Positions 1 through 8,689 of a stretch of DNA of 64,000 nucleotides are shown here, in pieces. Position 1 is the stretch's first letter. Every line of letters starts with the position of its first letter. The notes under the pieces are model-generated. The model worked only from the letters and a program-made list of their open reading frames with translations, was not told where the DNA came from and did not search any database. Source of the stretch: Campylobacter concisus (lineage in GTDB: Bacteria; Campylobacterota; Campylobacteria; Campylobacterales; Campylobacteraceae); the NCBI RefSeq assembly GCF_003049085.1, contig NZ_PIQX01000004.1, forward strand, positions 1-64,000, written 5' to 3'. The position numbers and the translations under genes were made by a program.

Positions 1-389
1 ACTTTTAGTTTTATTTATTAGTTTGTCTAATCTATTATAAATTATAAAATAATAGACTGGCTCAATCGATCACTTGTTTAGATTTCAAAGATTGACTAAT
101 AGTTTAACAATTGTAAGTTAAAAGAACAACGATAAAAAGAAAAGGCTTTATTAACCAATGAAGTTAAAGGTGGTTTCTCGTTTCGTGAGCTGGAATTATA
201 TATGAGCAATACTTAAAGATAGTTGAAATAATTAGGGAATTTGAGAAAAATTGTTAGGCGCTTAAAAATTTTAAAGTATGTATTTTTATTAGTAGGCTTA
301 AGGGTTTAGTTTTTGAAGTATAAATTTGGAGAGTTTTTGCTCTCCATTATAATTAAGCATTAAATTATGTAAACTTTTACACAATGTTA
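1..389. other. AT-rich non-coding stretch
   Basis: No open frame with a ribosome binding site is seen on either strand, and I do not recognise an RNA gene. The only clear structure is a hairpin at 328-345, described separately. The window edge may cut a feature that lies to the left. Confidence 0.5.
328..345 (-). terminator. Hairpin after ridA
   Basis: GGAGAG at 328-333 pairs with CTCTCC at 340-345 around a 6-base loop. It lies 45 bases past the ridA stop on the minus strand. The run after it on that strand is AAATTT rather than a clean T run, so the terminator call is tentative. Confidence 0.4.
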
Positions 390-764
390 TTAATAAGCCG
401 CGATAAGCTCTATTTCCACAAGCGCATCTTTTGGCAAGGTTTTAACGGCTACTGTGCTTCTGGCAGGATAAGGCTCTTTAAAAAATTTAGCATACACAGT
501 ATTTACTTTAACAAAATCTGCCATATCCGCTAGAAATATTGTAGTCTTTACAGCATTATCAAAAGTAAGCCCTGCTTCAGCCAAGATATTTTTTAAATTT
601 TCAAGAGATTGCTCAGCTTGAGCTTCTACGCTACTACCTGCAAACTCACCCGCTGGTGTGACACCAAGCTGACCTGAGATAAATAAAAATCCATTTGCGC
701 TAATAGCTTGAGAATATGGCCCAATCGCTTGTGGAGCATTTTTTGTTGAGATTTGTTTTTTCAT
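390..764 (-). CDS. ridA: RidA family enamine/imine deaminase
   Basis: RidA (YjgF/YER057c/UK114) proteins hydrolyse reactive 2-aminoacrylate and related imines released by PLP enzymes, protecting those enzymes in the cytosol. The 124-residue product is the usual length for this trimeric family. The N-terminal IGPYSQA motif, the FISGQLG strand, the arginine at residue 102 that binds the substrate carboxylate and the acidic residue near 118 are all visible. An AAAGGAG ribosome binding site precedes the start. The gene stands alone, facing away from the next gene. Substrate specificity cannot be read from sequence. Confidence 0.95.
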   Translation of the reverse strand: MKKQISTKNAPQAIGPYSQAISANGFLFISGQLGVTPAGEFAGSSVEAQAEQSLENLKNILAEAGLTFDNAVKTTIFLADMADFVKVNTVYAKFFKEPYPARSTVAVKTLPKDALVEIELIAAY

Positions 765-830
765 ATTTTCTCCTTTTGAAATTTTTTAAAATCCTACTAT
801 AAATTTTCTAAATTTTTAGTCTCCAAAAGC

Positions 831-836
831 TATAAT
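831..836 (+). promoter_or_regulatory. TATAAT -10 box for the 861 gene
   Basis: A perfect TATAAT preceded by GC lies 25 bases before the start codon with no good -35 hexamer, which is the usual look of a campylobacter vegetative promoter. Confidence 0.55.
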
Positions 837-860
837 GGGCAAAATTTCAAAAGGATGAAG

Positions 861-1334
861 ATGCAAAATATACTCGCACCAAATGAGTTTTTAGATGATT
901 ATGTGCTCGGTGCTGAATTGGCTAAAAATGCCGGCATCTCATCAAATGCTTATCTTTTTTGGAAAAACGTCATAAGTGCTAAATTTGAAAACTCAAGAAT
1001 AGTTTTTCTTAGAAAAAATAGCATTCCAGTCAAATTTCAAAACATTATAAAAACCTGCACGCCTTTAAATGGCCTTATTCCAACAGGCGTATTTTGCTCT
1101 TTTACCTCGCTTGCTCCATCTCATCTTGTAGCAAAAAATGGCTCTAAGATATACGAGCTCTTTAAATTTTATGAGATTTGCGGTATCAAATTTATAGACT
1201 TGAAGAAATTTTATGATGATTTTAATCTTAGCTATTCTTATAGAATTTATATTGAAAAATGCAAATTTTTCTCACCTGCTCCATTTGAAAAACGCATAAA
1301 ATTAACTGAAACGATGTGTCTTGGATATTACTAA
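861..1334 (+). CDS. Hypothetical protein with possible helix-turn-helix
   Basis: I do not recognise this 157-residue protein. It has no signal peptide and no membrane segment. Residues about 10-35 (DDYVLGAELAKNAGISSNAY) could form a helix-turn-helix, but the rest gives no clue to function. Two ATG codons lie close together. The one at 861 has AAAAGG about six bases upstream, while the one at 855 would overlap that site, so 861 is preferred. The gene has its own TATAAT box and ends in a hairpin shared with the convergent fumarase genes. Confidence 0.75.
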   Translation: MQNILAPNEFLDDYVLGAELAKNAGISSNAYLFWKNVISAKFENSRIVFLRKNSIPVKFQNIIKTCTPLNGLIPTGVFCSFTSLAPSHLVAKNGSKIYELFKFYEICGIKFIDLKKFYDDFNLSYSYRIYIEKCKFFSPAPFEKRIKLTETMCLGYY

Positions 1335-1337
1335 AGT

Positions 1338-1359
1338 CCGCTAGCTAGCTTGCTAGCGG
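1338..1359. terminator. Convergent hairpin between 861 gene and fumB
   Basis: CCGCTAGC at 1338-1345 and GCTAGCGG at 1352-1359 form a perfect 8-bp stem with a 6-base loop in the 32-base gap between two convergent genes. No strong T run follows on either side, so it may be a weak or bidirectional terminator. Confidence 0.5.
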
Positions 1360-1366
1360 GATAAAT

Positions 1367-1927
1367 TTATATCTTTTTGTAAGGTGCTTGACCGACTTCA
1401 TAGAAGTTATTACCTTCGCAGTCAATGGCAACTATTGCTGGGAAATCCTCAACTGTAAGCCTAGCAACTGCCTCTGGTCCTAGTTCTGGATAAGCCAGCA
1501 CTTCATATTTTTTGATACTTTGGCTAATGAGCGCTCCGATACCACCGATAGCAACCATATAAACACAGCATGATTTTTTCATAGCCTCGACTACTGCGTC
1601 ACTCCTGTAGCCTTTACCGATCATACCATTTATACCAACTTCATTTATCATAGTTGGGGTGTATTTATCCATTCTGCCACTTGTTGTTGGGCCTGCTGCA
1701 CCGATAGCTTGATTTGGCTTGGCTGGAGTTGGTCCGACATAGTAGATAGTCTCACCCTTTAGTTCAACTGGTAGTTTTTCGCCACGTGCCAATGTTTCAG
1801 TAAGTGCCTTATGTGCAGCGTCACGAGCTGCTATGATAGTGCCTGATATTAGGACATTGTCACCTGCCTTTAGGCTTTTTACCACCTCTTTATCAAATGG
1901 TGCTGTTATTCTTTTTACTTCTGACAT
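1367..1927 (-). CDS. fumB: Class I fumarate hydratase, beta subunit
   Basis: This is the C-terminal (beta) half of the two-subunit, [4Fe-4S]-dependent class I fumarase, which interconverts fumarate and malate in the citric acid cycle. The 186-residue product carries the family motif TTSGRMD at residues 81-87 and the following YTPTMINEVGI block. It lies 9 bases after the alpha subunit gene, so the two are co-transcribed. The same fold serves L(+)-tartrate dehydratase, and sequence alone does not fully exclude that substrate. Central metabolism makes fumarase the better call. Confidence 0.88.
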   Translation of the reverse strand: MSEVKRITAPFDKEVVKSLKAGDNVLISGTIIAARDAAHKALTETLARGEKLPVELKGETIYYVGPTPAKPNQAIGAAGPTTSGRMDKYTPTMINEVGINGMIGKGYRSDAVVEAMKKSCCVYMVAIGGIGALISQSIKKYEVLAYPELGPEAVARLTVEDFPAIVAIDCEGNNFYEVGQAPYKKI

Positions 1928-1936
1928 TTTCTCTCC

Positions 1937-2782
1937 TTAAAGCTCAGCGTCTGCGTGGCGTGCAGCATGGCAGTTAATGTTTATAGCAACAGGAAGACCT
2001 GCTATGTGAGTTGGATACCACTCGACATTTACTTTAACGGCAGTGGTGTCACCACCAAGTCCTTGAGGACCAACACCAGTTTTACAAGCAAGCTCTAGTA
2101 ACTCGTCTTCTAATTTGGCATATCTTGGATCAGAATTTTTACTATCGACCGAACGAACCGCCGCTTCTTTTGCCAAAAGTGCTGCCTTATCCATCGTACC
2201 GCCTATGCCAACACCTATTGTTAATGGAGGACAGGCATTTGGTCCAGCGTATTTTACGGCCTCTAAAAAGACTTTTTTTACACCTTCTATGCCATCAGCT
2301 GGTACAAGCATTTTTAAAACTGATTTATTCTCACTACCAAAACCTTTTGGAGCTACTTTTATCTTTAGCTTATCTCCTGGCACGATTCTAGTGTGGATGA
2401 CAGCTGGAGTGTTATTTGTGGTATTTTTTCTCTCAAAAAGTGGCTCAGCAACAACTGACTTTCTTAGGTAGCCCTCAATGTAGCCTTCCGCAATACCCTC
2501 GTTTATCGCATCTTCAATATATCCACCCTCGATATGCACATCTTGGCCAATCTGCACAAAAACAACCGTCATACCAGTGTCTTGGCATATAGGCGCAACA
2601 CCCTCTTCCGCAAGCTTAGCATTTTGTAAAATTTTGCCCAAAATATCTTTGCCTAGTGACGAGCTTTCGCTACTTTGAGCCTTTGTAAAAGCAGCCTTTA
2701 AATCTGGCGTCACAACATAACAGGCCTGTTTGCAAAGCTTGGCAACAACTTCTCTTATATCTTTTGTATTTATTATTCTCAT
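1937..2782 (-). CDS. fumA: Class I fumarate hydratase, alpha subunit
   Basis: This alpha subunit holds the [4Fe-4S] cluster of the oxygen-sensitive class I fumarase. In its 281 residues the three expected cluster cysteines are visible at 66 (PICQDTGM), 184 (PNACPPLTIGVG) and 233 (ELACKTGVGPQG). It is the first gene of a two-gene unit with the beta subunit 9 bases downstream. A TTTACTCC sequence complementary to a GGAGTAAA ribosome binding site precedes the start. Use of an iron-sulphur fumarase fits microaerobic life. Confidence 0.9.
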   Translation of the reverse strand: MRIINTKDIREVVAKLCKQACYVVTPDLKAAFTKAQSSESSSLGKDILGKILQNAKLAEEGVAPICQDTGMTVVFVQIGQDVHIEGGYIEDAINEGIAEGYIEGYLRKSVVAEPLFERKNTTNNTPAVIHTRIVPGDKLKIKVAPKGFGSENKSVLKMLVPADGIEGVKKVFLEAVKYAGPNACPPLTIGVGIGGTMDKAALLAKEAAVRSVDSKNSDPRYAKLEDELLELACKTGVGPQGLGGDTTAVKVNVEWYPTHIAGLPVAININCHAARHADAEL

Positions 2783-2994
2783 CTTTACTCCTCGTAAAAA
2801 ACAATTTTTAATTATATTAACTATATTTAAAATTTAAGATTAAATTTTACTGCTGGATATCTACTCGAAAAAATTTATATGAGTTTATTTTGCATGACTA
2901 CAACTAGAAGACTTGTCTAAAACAAATTTAATAAAATAAGCGATGGCGAAAATTGAGTCTAGAGCATCACAATATTGATAGAAATTTACATAAC

Positions 2995-3012
2995 ATGGCT
3001 TATTTAAGCCAT
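2995..3012 (-). terminator. Hairpin after the CorC/HlyC-like gene
   Basis: ATGGCTTA and TAAGCCAT form an 8-bp inverted repeat with a minimal loop, 13 bases past the stop of the minus-strand gene at 3025. The following bases are only partly T-rich. Confidence 0.4.
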
Positions 3013-3024
3013 AAATATATAAAT

Positions 3025-4365
3025 TTAAGACTGAATGCTCTCCTCTTCATTTTTTATCTTTTTTCTAACTTTTACACGTGAGATACTGGCTCCATCCATC
3101 TTTCTTACTTCGTAGTAGCAGTTTTCATCCTCGATCTTATCACCTACAACTGGCAAGCGACCAATTAGATTGAATACATATCCACCGATCGTTACTTGAT
3201 CTGTCTCTTCGTCAAAGCTTATGCCAAGAACCTCTTCAACACTCTCTAGATCATATCTGCCTTGAAATTCGTAAATATTGTCATTTATCTTTTTATAGTG
3301 CTGATCAACTTCATCGTGCTCATCATTAAAATCACCAAGCACCTCTTCCATGATATCTTCCATCGTAAGAAGTCCGGCTGTGCCGCCATACTCATCGACT
3401 ACGAGTGCTGCTGAAATTTGCTCTTTATTCATCATTACAAGTACTTTTGAAATAGAAAGGCTCTCAGGCACTATGACAAATTTACGAACAATTGAGTCAA
3501 AACTCTTTTCTTTGTCTTTACTAAAGTGAAGTTGCAAAATATCTCTAATGTGTATCATGCCCAAAATAATATCTTTTGAGCCGTCTATATAAGGAAAGCG
3601 AGTGTATTTTGACTCAAATACGACTTGCAAATTCTCTTCAAAACTCTTTTGTTTATTTATACAGATCATATCACGCCTTGGCGTCATGATCTCTTTTGCG
3701 ACTGTGTCGCTAAAATCAACTGCATTTTTAATAATCTCAGTCTCAAAACTATCAAGCACACCGCCCTTTAAGCTCTCACCAACGATGATTTTTATCTCTT
3801 CTTCAGAGTGGGCTAGCTCATTTTCTTTAGCTGGCTGGATGCCTAAAATTTTAAGTCCAATGGTCGCTAAAATATCAAAAAGCTTAATTACAGGCGAAAA
3901 TAGCACCCAGAAAAAGTGAAGTGGACGAGCGATTTTTAACACTGAAGTCTCGGCCTTTGCGATAGCAACTGACTTTGGCACAAGCTCACCCATTACAACG
4001 TGAAGTAACGTAATAAGCGTAAATGCGATCGCAAAACCAACCGTATGAACTAAGATATCACTAAAGTTGAAGAAATTTTTAAGCGGTGCTTCTATAAGTC
4101 TTGCAACTGCTGGCTCACCGATCCAACCAAGAGCAAGTGAGCTTAGTGTGATACCAAGCTGAGTAGCACTAAGATAAGTATCAAGCTTGTTTGACATCTC
4201 AAAGGCAAGCTGAGCGTTTGGTTTTTTTTCTTTGATAAGCTCTTCAAGTCTAGACTTACGAACTTTAACAAGAGAAAATTCTGATAAAACAAAAAAGGCA
4301 TTTAGTAAAATGAATACAATGGCAAGTATTACCATTAAAAGCGAATTATCGCTACTGGGGTTCAA
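3025..4365 (-). CDS. CNNM/CorC-HlyC family membrane protein with CBS pair
   Basis: This 446-residue inner-membrane protein has the usual order for the family: a DUF21 (CNNM) transmembrane domain over about the first 180 residues with four hydrophobic segments, a tandem CBS domain from about 205 to 335, and a C-terminal CorC_HlyC domain from about 350. Relatives are linked to Mg2+ or Co2+ efflux and salt tolerance. The hemolysin name is historical. The acidic stretch DFNDEHDEVDQHY just after the CBS pair is typical. It is a single gene, divergent from the symporter at 4525. Transported ion is inferred only from the family. Confidence 0.85.
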   Translation of the reverse strand: MNPSSDNSLLMVILAIVFILLNAFFVLSEFSLVKVRKSRLEELIKEKKPNAQLAFEMSNKLDTYLSATQLGITLSSLALGWIGEPAVARLIEAPLKNFFNFSDILVHTVGFAIAFTLITLLHVVMGELVPKSVAIAKAETSVLKIARPLHFFWVLFSPVIKLFDILATIGLKILGIQPAKENELAHSEEEIKIIVGESLKGGVLDSFETEIIKNAVDFSDTVAKEIMTPRRDMICINKQKSFEENLQVVFESKYTRFPYIDGSKDIILGMIHIRDILQLHFSKDKEKSFDSIVRKFVIVPESLSISKVLVMMNKEQISAALVVDEYGGTAGLLTMEDIMEEVLGDFNDEHDEVDQHYKKINDNIYEFQGRYDLESVEEVLGISFDEETDQVTIGGYVFNLIGRLPVVGDKIEDENCYYEVRKMDGASISRVKVRKKIKNEEESIQS

Positions 4366-4524
4366 TTATGATCCTTAAGAGTTAAAAATTTTTGCCTGAT
4401 TATAGCGAATTTATATTTAGCGGTCAAATTATCCACGCCCAAAAGTAACAACATTTCTTAAATTTAAGATTTATAAAAAGTTCTTAAATCATATTTTGAT
4501 AACATTATTTTCATCACTAAATTT

Positions 4525-5850
4525 ATGGATTTTACAATGAGCAAAAAGAATTTTTCATCGCGCTGGGCATTTATATTGGCCTGTGTTGGATCAGCAGTTG
4601 GCATGGCAAATGTCTGGGGCTTTCCTTATAAACTTGGCACAAATGGCGGTGCAGCGTTTTTACTCATCTATGTTTTTTTCATAGCTCTTTTTTCATACGT
4701 TGGTCTAAGTGCGGAGTATGCGATTGGCAGACGTGCAAAAACTGGTACGCTTGGATCATATAAATATGCTTGGCAAAGTAGAAAATTAGGCGTATTTGGT
4801 AGTATTATTGGTTGGCTTCCACTTGCTGGTTCACTTTGTATAGCCATCGGCTACGCAGTCATCATCGCCTACGTGCTAAAAGCCCTTACTCAGGCACTTA
4901 CTGGCTCATTTATGAGCGTTGATACGAACGTTTGGTTTAACTCATTTGCACTTCAAGATTACTCAGTCTTGCCTTATCATTTTATTATCGTTGTTGGCAC
5001 GCTTCTTACACTATTTTTTGGGGCAAAAAGTATCGAAAAAACAAATCAAATAATGATGCCACTGTTTTTTGTATTATTTAGCATTTTGGCTATAAATGTC
5101 GCGATGCTACCAAATGCGTTTGATGGGTATAAATTCCTTTTTATTCCTGACTTTAGTAAGCTTGCAGACCCGATGGTATGGGTTTCTGCGATGGGTCAAG
5201 CCTTTTTCTCGCTCTCTATCACAGGATCTGGCATGATAGTTTATGGAGCTTACCTTTCAAAAGATGAAGATATCGTTGAAAGTGCTAAAACTACGGCCTT
5301 TTTTGATACTATCGCAGCTCTTGTGGCGGCTCTTGTTATGATCCCAGCAGTCTTTGCCTACGCTATGGATCCAGCCGAAGGTCCAAAGCTACTTTTCGTA
5401 ACGCTTCCTAAAATTTTACAAAATATGATAGGCGGACAAATTTTTGCCATTATTTTATTTACAGCTGTTATCTTTGGCGGTATCACCTCGCTTCAAAATA
5501 TGTTTGAAGTAGTCGCCGAGTCACTAATGCATAAATTTCCGTTTCTTAGTAGATTTTGGACGCTCACGCTACTTTGTGCAGTTTGCTTTGGCATAGGAGC
5601 ATTTATGGAGCCTATTAGCAGTTGGGGGCCTTGGATGGACTTTGTGTCGATCTATATTATTCCAATCGGCGCGGTAATCGGAGCTATTTCTTGGTTCTGG
5701 ATTATTAAAAAAGATGAAATTTTAGACGAGATAAATTCTGGAGCAAATAAATCTTATGGTAATTTCTGGTATTTTGTAGGCAAATTTATCTACGTTCCGC
5801 TAACATTTTTACTTTGTATCATAGCCGTAAGTAAGGGAATTTCTTTTTAA
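4525..5850 (+). CDS. Sodium-dependent NSS/SNF family symporter
   Basis: This is a Na+-coupled amino-acid-type transporter of the neurotransmitter:sodium symporter family. The 441 residues hold about eleven to twelve hydrophobic segments. The N-terminal signature is present: SSRWAFILACVGSAVGMANVW, where small residues of helix 1 bind Na+ and substrate, followed by FPYKLGTNGGAAFLL. Bacterial members of this length resemble LeuT and TnaT. The substrate cannot be told here. An in-frame ATG at 4537 (MSKKNFSSRW) is an equally plausible start. A strong terminator follows. Confidence 0.88.
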   Translation: MDFTMSKKNFSSRWAFILACVGSAVGMANVWGFPYKLGTNGGAAFLLIYVFFIALFSYVGLSAEYAIGRRAKTGTLGSYKYAWQSRKLGVFGSIIGWLPLAGSLCIAIGYAVIIAYVLKALTQALTGSFMSVDTNVWFNSFALQDYSVLPYHFIIVVGTLLTLFFGAKSIEKTNQIMMPLFFVLFSILAINVAMLPNAFDGYKFLFIPDFSKLADPMVWVSAMGQAFFSLSITGSGMIVYGAYLSKDEDIVESAKTTAFFDTIAALVAALVMIPAVFAYAMDPAEGPKLLFVTLPKILQNMIGGQIFAIILFTAVIFGGITSLQNMFEVVAESLMHKFPFLSRFWTLTLLCAVCFGIGAFMEPISSWGPWMDFVSIYIIPIGAVIGAISWFWIIKKDEILDEINSGANKSYGNFWYFVGKFIYVPLTFLLCIIAVSKGISF

Positions 5851-5882
5851 ATTTAGCTCGCCAAAAATGAGCTAAATTTAAA
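5846..5882. terminator. Bidirectional intrinsic terminator
   Basis: A 14-bp perfect stem (5846-5859 with 5869-5882) and a 9-base loop overlap the stop of the symporter gene and sit between convergent genes. It is A- and T-flanked on both sides, as expected for termination in both directions. Confidence 0.8.
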
Positions 5883-5893
5883 AATTTTTGAAG

Positions 5894-6343
5894 TTATCTT
5901 AGTTTTTTTGTGCCGATGTAAGTGGCAAAAATTTCTTGTGAGCCATCTTTTTTAAATAAAATAACATCGTATTGCTCAGCTTTACTGCCTTGCTCCATAC
6001 CTTGGCTCTCCATCGGCATGCCAGGTACTGCGATACCAACTACATCTTTTGGCTTAAGCTCTAGTAGGCGCTTTACCTCATCGGCTGGGACATGACCTTC
6101 TATGATATATCCATCGATGATTGCTGTATGGCAGCTTGAAAGCTCTAGCGGCACGTTAAATTCTTTCTTAACTTTTGCTATATCATCTACTTTTATGACC
6201 TCTTCGCTAAATCCAGCCTTCTGCATCGCCTCACCCCAGCTAGTACAACATCCACAAGTTGGGCTTTTATAGACCTTCATATCAGCCGCAAATACAAATG
6301 TTGCAAAAAAGCCAAGAGCCAAAAATGCTAATTTTTTCATCAT
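5894..6343 (-). CDS. Exported DUF411 family metal-binding protein
   Basis: The product is 149 residues with a clear signal peptide (cleavage near AFAA, residue 20). The mature part begins with a thioredoxin-like strand and CGCC at residues 30-33, then Cys71-His72, and a Met-rich turn GMPMESQGM near residue 110. This matches DUF411 proteins, often found beside copper or silver resistance genes and thought to bind metal in the periplasm. No copper pump lies next to it here, and function is inferred from family only. It is a single gene with a GGAAA ribosome binding site. Confidence 0.82.
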   Translation of the reverse strand: MMKKLAFLALGFFATFVFAADMKVYKSPTCGCCTSWGEAMQKAGFSEEVIKVDDIAKVKKEFNVPLELSSCHTAIIDGYIIEGHVPADEVKRLLELKPKDVVGIAVPGMPMESQGMEQGSKAEQYDVILFKKDGSQEIFATYIGTKKLR

Positions 6344-6416
6344 TTTCCTTTACGTAAAATTTGCAAAATGATATAGCTCACATTTAAATTTTATATAAAT
6401 GCTTAATATTGCTTGC

Positions 6417-6422
6417 TATAAT
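6417..6422 (+). promoter_or_regulatory. TATAAT -10 box for sbmA-like gene
   Basis: A perfect TATAAT preceded by TTGC lies 27 bases before the start at 6449, with A/T-rich DNA and no -35 hexamer upstream. Confidence 0.5.
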
Positions 6423-6448
6423 TCGCCAAAATTTATAAAAGGCACTTT

Positions 6449-7417
6449 ATGTTTTCATCATTTTTTAAAGATAAAAAATGGGCACTCTGGGCTTATGGCG
6501 GAGCGATATTTATCATCTTGCTTCTTGTCTATCAAACGCACCTAAATGTCCGTATAAACGAGTGGTATAAAAATTTCTACGACATCGTGCAAAACTCAAA
6601 AGATCATGATGTAAGTGAGTTTTGGCGAGAAATTTTTAACTTTATAAAAATCGCTATGCCTTACGTCGTGACTTACACTGTGATCTCGTTTTTTGCTAGC
6701 CACTGGGTCTTTCGCTGGAGAGAGGCGATGACGTTTAGATATCTAAAATTTTGGCAAAACTGCAAAAGTGACATCGAAGGCAGTTCGCAGCGTATCCAAG
6801 AAGATGTCTACCGCTTTGCTAAAATAATGGAAAGCCTTGGCGTGCAGGTTTTAAGGGCGATCATGACGCTAATTGCCTTTATACCAGTGCTTTGGGAGCT
6901 AAGCAAGAGCGTGAGTTTGCCTTACATCAAAGATATCGAAGGCTCGCTTGTTTATATCGCTTTAATAATTAGCATCGGTGGCTTAATTATTTCGTGGTTT
7001 GTGGGCATTAAACTCCCGCATATCGAGTATAACAACCAAAAAGCAGAAGCAGCGTTTAGAAAAGAGCTAGTTTATGGCGAGGACGATAAGTCTAAATTTT
7101 GCCAGCCAAATGTCATGCTAGAGCTTTTTACGGGCGTAAAGTTAAATTATTACAAACTATTTTTGCACTATGGCTACTTTAACCTTTGGCTCATCTCTTT
7201 TTCACAAATTCTTGTCATCGTGCCTTATATCATCATGGGAAATGGCCTATTTAGCGGCGTTATAACGCTTGGTGTGCTTATACAAGCTAGCAATGCTTTT
7301 TCTCAAGTTAGAGAGAGTTTTAGCGTCTTTATCGATAACTGGACGACAATAACAGAGTTAAGATCCGTAAATAAACGTTTGAGAGAATTTGAGAGAAATA
7401 TAAACTATAAGGCGTAA
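6449..7417 (+). CDS. SbmA/BacA-type peptide transporter
   Basis: The 322-residue membrane protein has the SbmA_BacA domain over most of its length: an N-terminal hydrophobic helix, the NVRINEWYKNFYDIVQ block, the RWREAMTFRYL segment before a coupling region, and a late VIPYIIMG-type helix. Relatives are homodimeric proton-driven importers of proline-rich peptides, microcins and bleomycin, and some are needed for chronic infection. It is shorter than the roughly 400-residue E. coli SbmA but keeps the core. It is a single gene with its own TATAAT promoter. The natural substrate is unknown. Confidence 0.82.
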   Translation: MFSSFFKDKKWALWAYGGAIFIILLLVYQTHLNVRINEWYKNFYDIVQNSKDHDVSEFWREIFNFIKIAMPYVVTYTVISFFASHWVFRWREAMTFRYLKFWQNCKSDIEGSSQRIQEDVYRFAKIMESLGVQVLRAIMTLIAFIPVLWELSKSVSLPYIKDIEGSLVYIALIISIGGLIISWFVGIKLPHIEYNNQKAEAAFRKELVYGEDDKSKFCQPNVMLELFTGVKLNYYKLFLHYGYFNLWLISFSQILVIVPYIIMGNGLFSGVITLGVLIQASNAFSQVRESFSVFIDNWTTITELRSVNKRLREFERNINYKA

Positions 7418-7448
7418 GGGTAAATTTACATACCAAATAAACTCTAGT

Positions 7449-7560
7449 AAATTTTAAAATTTCATGAGCGAGTAATTTCGGCTCTAAAATTTGAGCTAAG
7501 CGATAAGCGAAGCCAAATTTTAGTAGTCAATTCTTGCGAGTGAATGAGATTTTAAAATTT
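7449..7560. repeat. Long imperfect inverted repeat
   Basis: Outer arms 7449-7465 and 7544-7560 match at 16 of 17 positions. Inner arms 7484-7493 (CTAAAATTTG) and 7514-7523 (CAAATTTTAG) are perfect. Together they can fold into one branched hairpin of about 110 bases. Confidence 0.6.
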
Positions 7561-7596
7561 GCAAAATAGCTTTATTAAATTCGTAAATTTCTTTTT

Positions 7597-7659
7597 ATTT
7601 AAAAGGGAGACAAGGGGACTTGAATTACGAAGCCGTCCCCTTATCCCCCTTTTTAAATC
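7597..7659. repeat. GC-rich nested inverted repeat
   Basis: AAGGGGAC at 7612-7619 pairs with GTCCCCTT at 7635-7642. The outer flanks TTTAAAAGGGAGA and ATCCCCCTTTTTAAA extend the stem imperfectly. Confidence 0.6.
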
Positions 7660-7686
7660 CCCTAAACCCCTCGCACGTTAGGAGTG

Positions 7687-7720
7687 GCATGCAATCGTGC
7701 TGGCGCACTGCATGCGTTTT
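7687..7720 (+). terminator. Terminator-like nested hairpin
   Basis: GCATGCA (7687-7693) pairs with TGCATGC (7709-7715), with an inner GTGC/GCAC stem around a TGGC loop. GTTTTATTTTA follows directly, as in an intrinsic terminator read left to right. No gene ends just upstream, so it would end either a long sbmA-like transcript or an unknown RNA. Confidence 0.5.
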
Positions 7721-7819
7721 ATTTTAGAAAATTTCTGACAAATTTTAAAATTTGCAAGCCGTTTCAGCTCCAAAAATTAAATTTCTCTCATCGTTTAACA
7801 ATGCATATCCAACTCAGGC

Positions 7820-7825
7820 TATAAT
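7820..7825 (+). promoter_or_regulatory. TATAAT -10 box for M48 protease gene
   Basis: A perfect TATAAT preceded by GGC lies 31 bases before the start at 7856. AAAAGGA precedes the ATG as the ribosome binding site. Confidence 0.55.
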
Positions 7826-7855
7826 ACGCGAAATTTTAGTCCAAAAAGGATAAAA

Positions 7856-8659
7856 ATGAAAAAATTTTTACTTACATTGTTAGCGACTAGTTTGCTCTTC
7901 ACTGGCTGCTCAAGCGTTACAAAAGCAGGCGTTGTTGGCGCTGATCGTAAGCAATTTATGTTAGTCTCATCAGAAGCTATGGAGCAAAGCTCAGCCCAAG
8001 CCTATGTCAAGACGCTAACAGCTGCTAGAAGTAAAGGCGAGCTAAATGTTGATCCGATCCTTACAAAAAGAGTTCAAGATATCGCCAAAAGGCTCATCGC
8101 TCAAACTGGCGTTTTTAGGGATGACGCTCTAAAATGGAAGTGGCAAGTAAATGTCATTAATGAAGATACGCTAAATGCTTGGTGTATGCCAGGGGGTAGG
8201 ATCGTCGTTTATAGCGGCATCATCAAGAGGCTAAATTTGACAGATGCGCAGCTAGCAGCGGTCATGGGTCACGAGATTGCCCACGCGCTTAGGGAGCACA
8301 GCAGAGAGCAAGCAAGTGCTGATCAGATGAAAAGTATCGGCATCTTTGCAATAGCCACAGCTACTGGCCTTGGCGATCTTGGAGCCAATGCTCTAAATTT
8401 AGCTAGCGAATACACCATATCTCTACCATTTTCTCGCTCGCATGAGACCGAGGCTGATCACATCGGTACTGAGCTAATGGCAAGAGCTGGATATGATCCA
8501 AAAGAAGCGGTCGAAGTCTGGGTAAAAATGAGCAAGATGAGTGGCGGAAAGGTGCCTGAAATTTTAAGCACTCACCCATCAAACGAGAGTAGGATAAAAG
8601 ATCTAAAAGAGATCGCAGCAAAGCTTGAGCCGATCTATCAAGCAGCCAAAAAAGGTTAG
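7856..8659 (+). CDS. M48 family lipoprotein metalloprotease
   Basis: This 267-residue protein is a zinc protease of the BepA/LoiP (YggG) type, acting on envelope proteins from the inner face of the outer membrane. The signal peptide ends in a lipobox, LLFTGC, with the lipidated Cys at residue 18. The catalytic HEIAH is at 139-143 and the third zinc ligand is Glu197 in the ETEADHIG motif. The downstream TPR region of BepA is absent, so it is closer to LoiP-type proteases. It is a single gene with its own promoter. Substrates are unknown. Confidence 0.88.
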   Translation: MKKFLLTLLATSLLFTGCSSVTKAGVVGADRKQFMLVSSEAMEQSSAQAYVKTLTAARSKGELNVDPILTKRVQDIAKRLIAQTGVFRDDALKWKWQVNVINEDTLNAWCMPGGRIVVYSGIIKRLNLTDAQLAAVMGHEIAHALREHSREQASADQMKSIGIFAIATATGLGDLGANALNLASEYTISLPFSRSHETEADHIGTELMARAGYDPKEAVEVWVKMSKMSGGKVPEILSTHPSNESRIKDLKEIAAKLEPIYQAAKKG

Positions 8660-8689
8660 ACTTGCTCAAATTTATAACTAGTACATTTT

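Larger units (their letters stand above)
7418..7855. other. Non-coding region with nested hairpins
   Basis: No gene is seen in these 438 bases. The stretch 7449-7715 holds three successive inverted repeats (listed separately), and the last is followed by a T-rich run. A TATAAT box for the next gene is at 7820-7825. The GGGGAC/GTCCCC and GCATGCA/TGCATGC stems are markedly more GC-rich than the surroundings. Confidence 0.6.

Noticed and set aside
1..389. Possible rRNA spacer or leader at the window start
   Set aside because: A few short strings resemble rRNA leader boxes but no rRNA or tRNA sequence could be recognised.
2115..2471. Open frame antisense to fumA
   Set aside because: It is a shadow of the well-supported fumarase gene, has no ribosome binding site and reads as low-complexity Ser/Phe/Leu.
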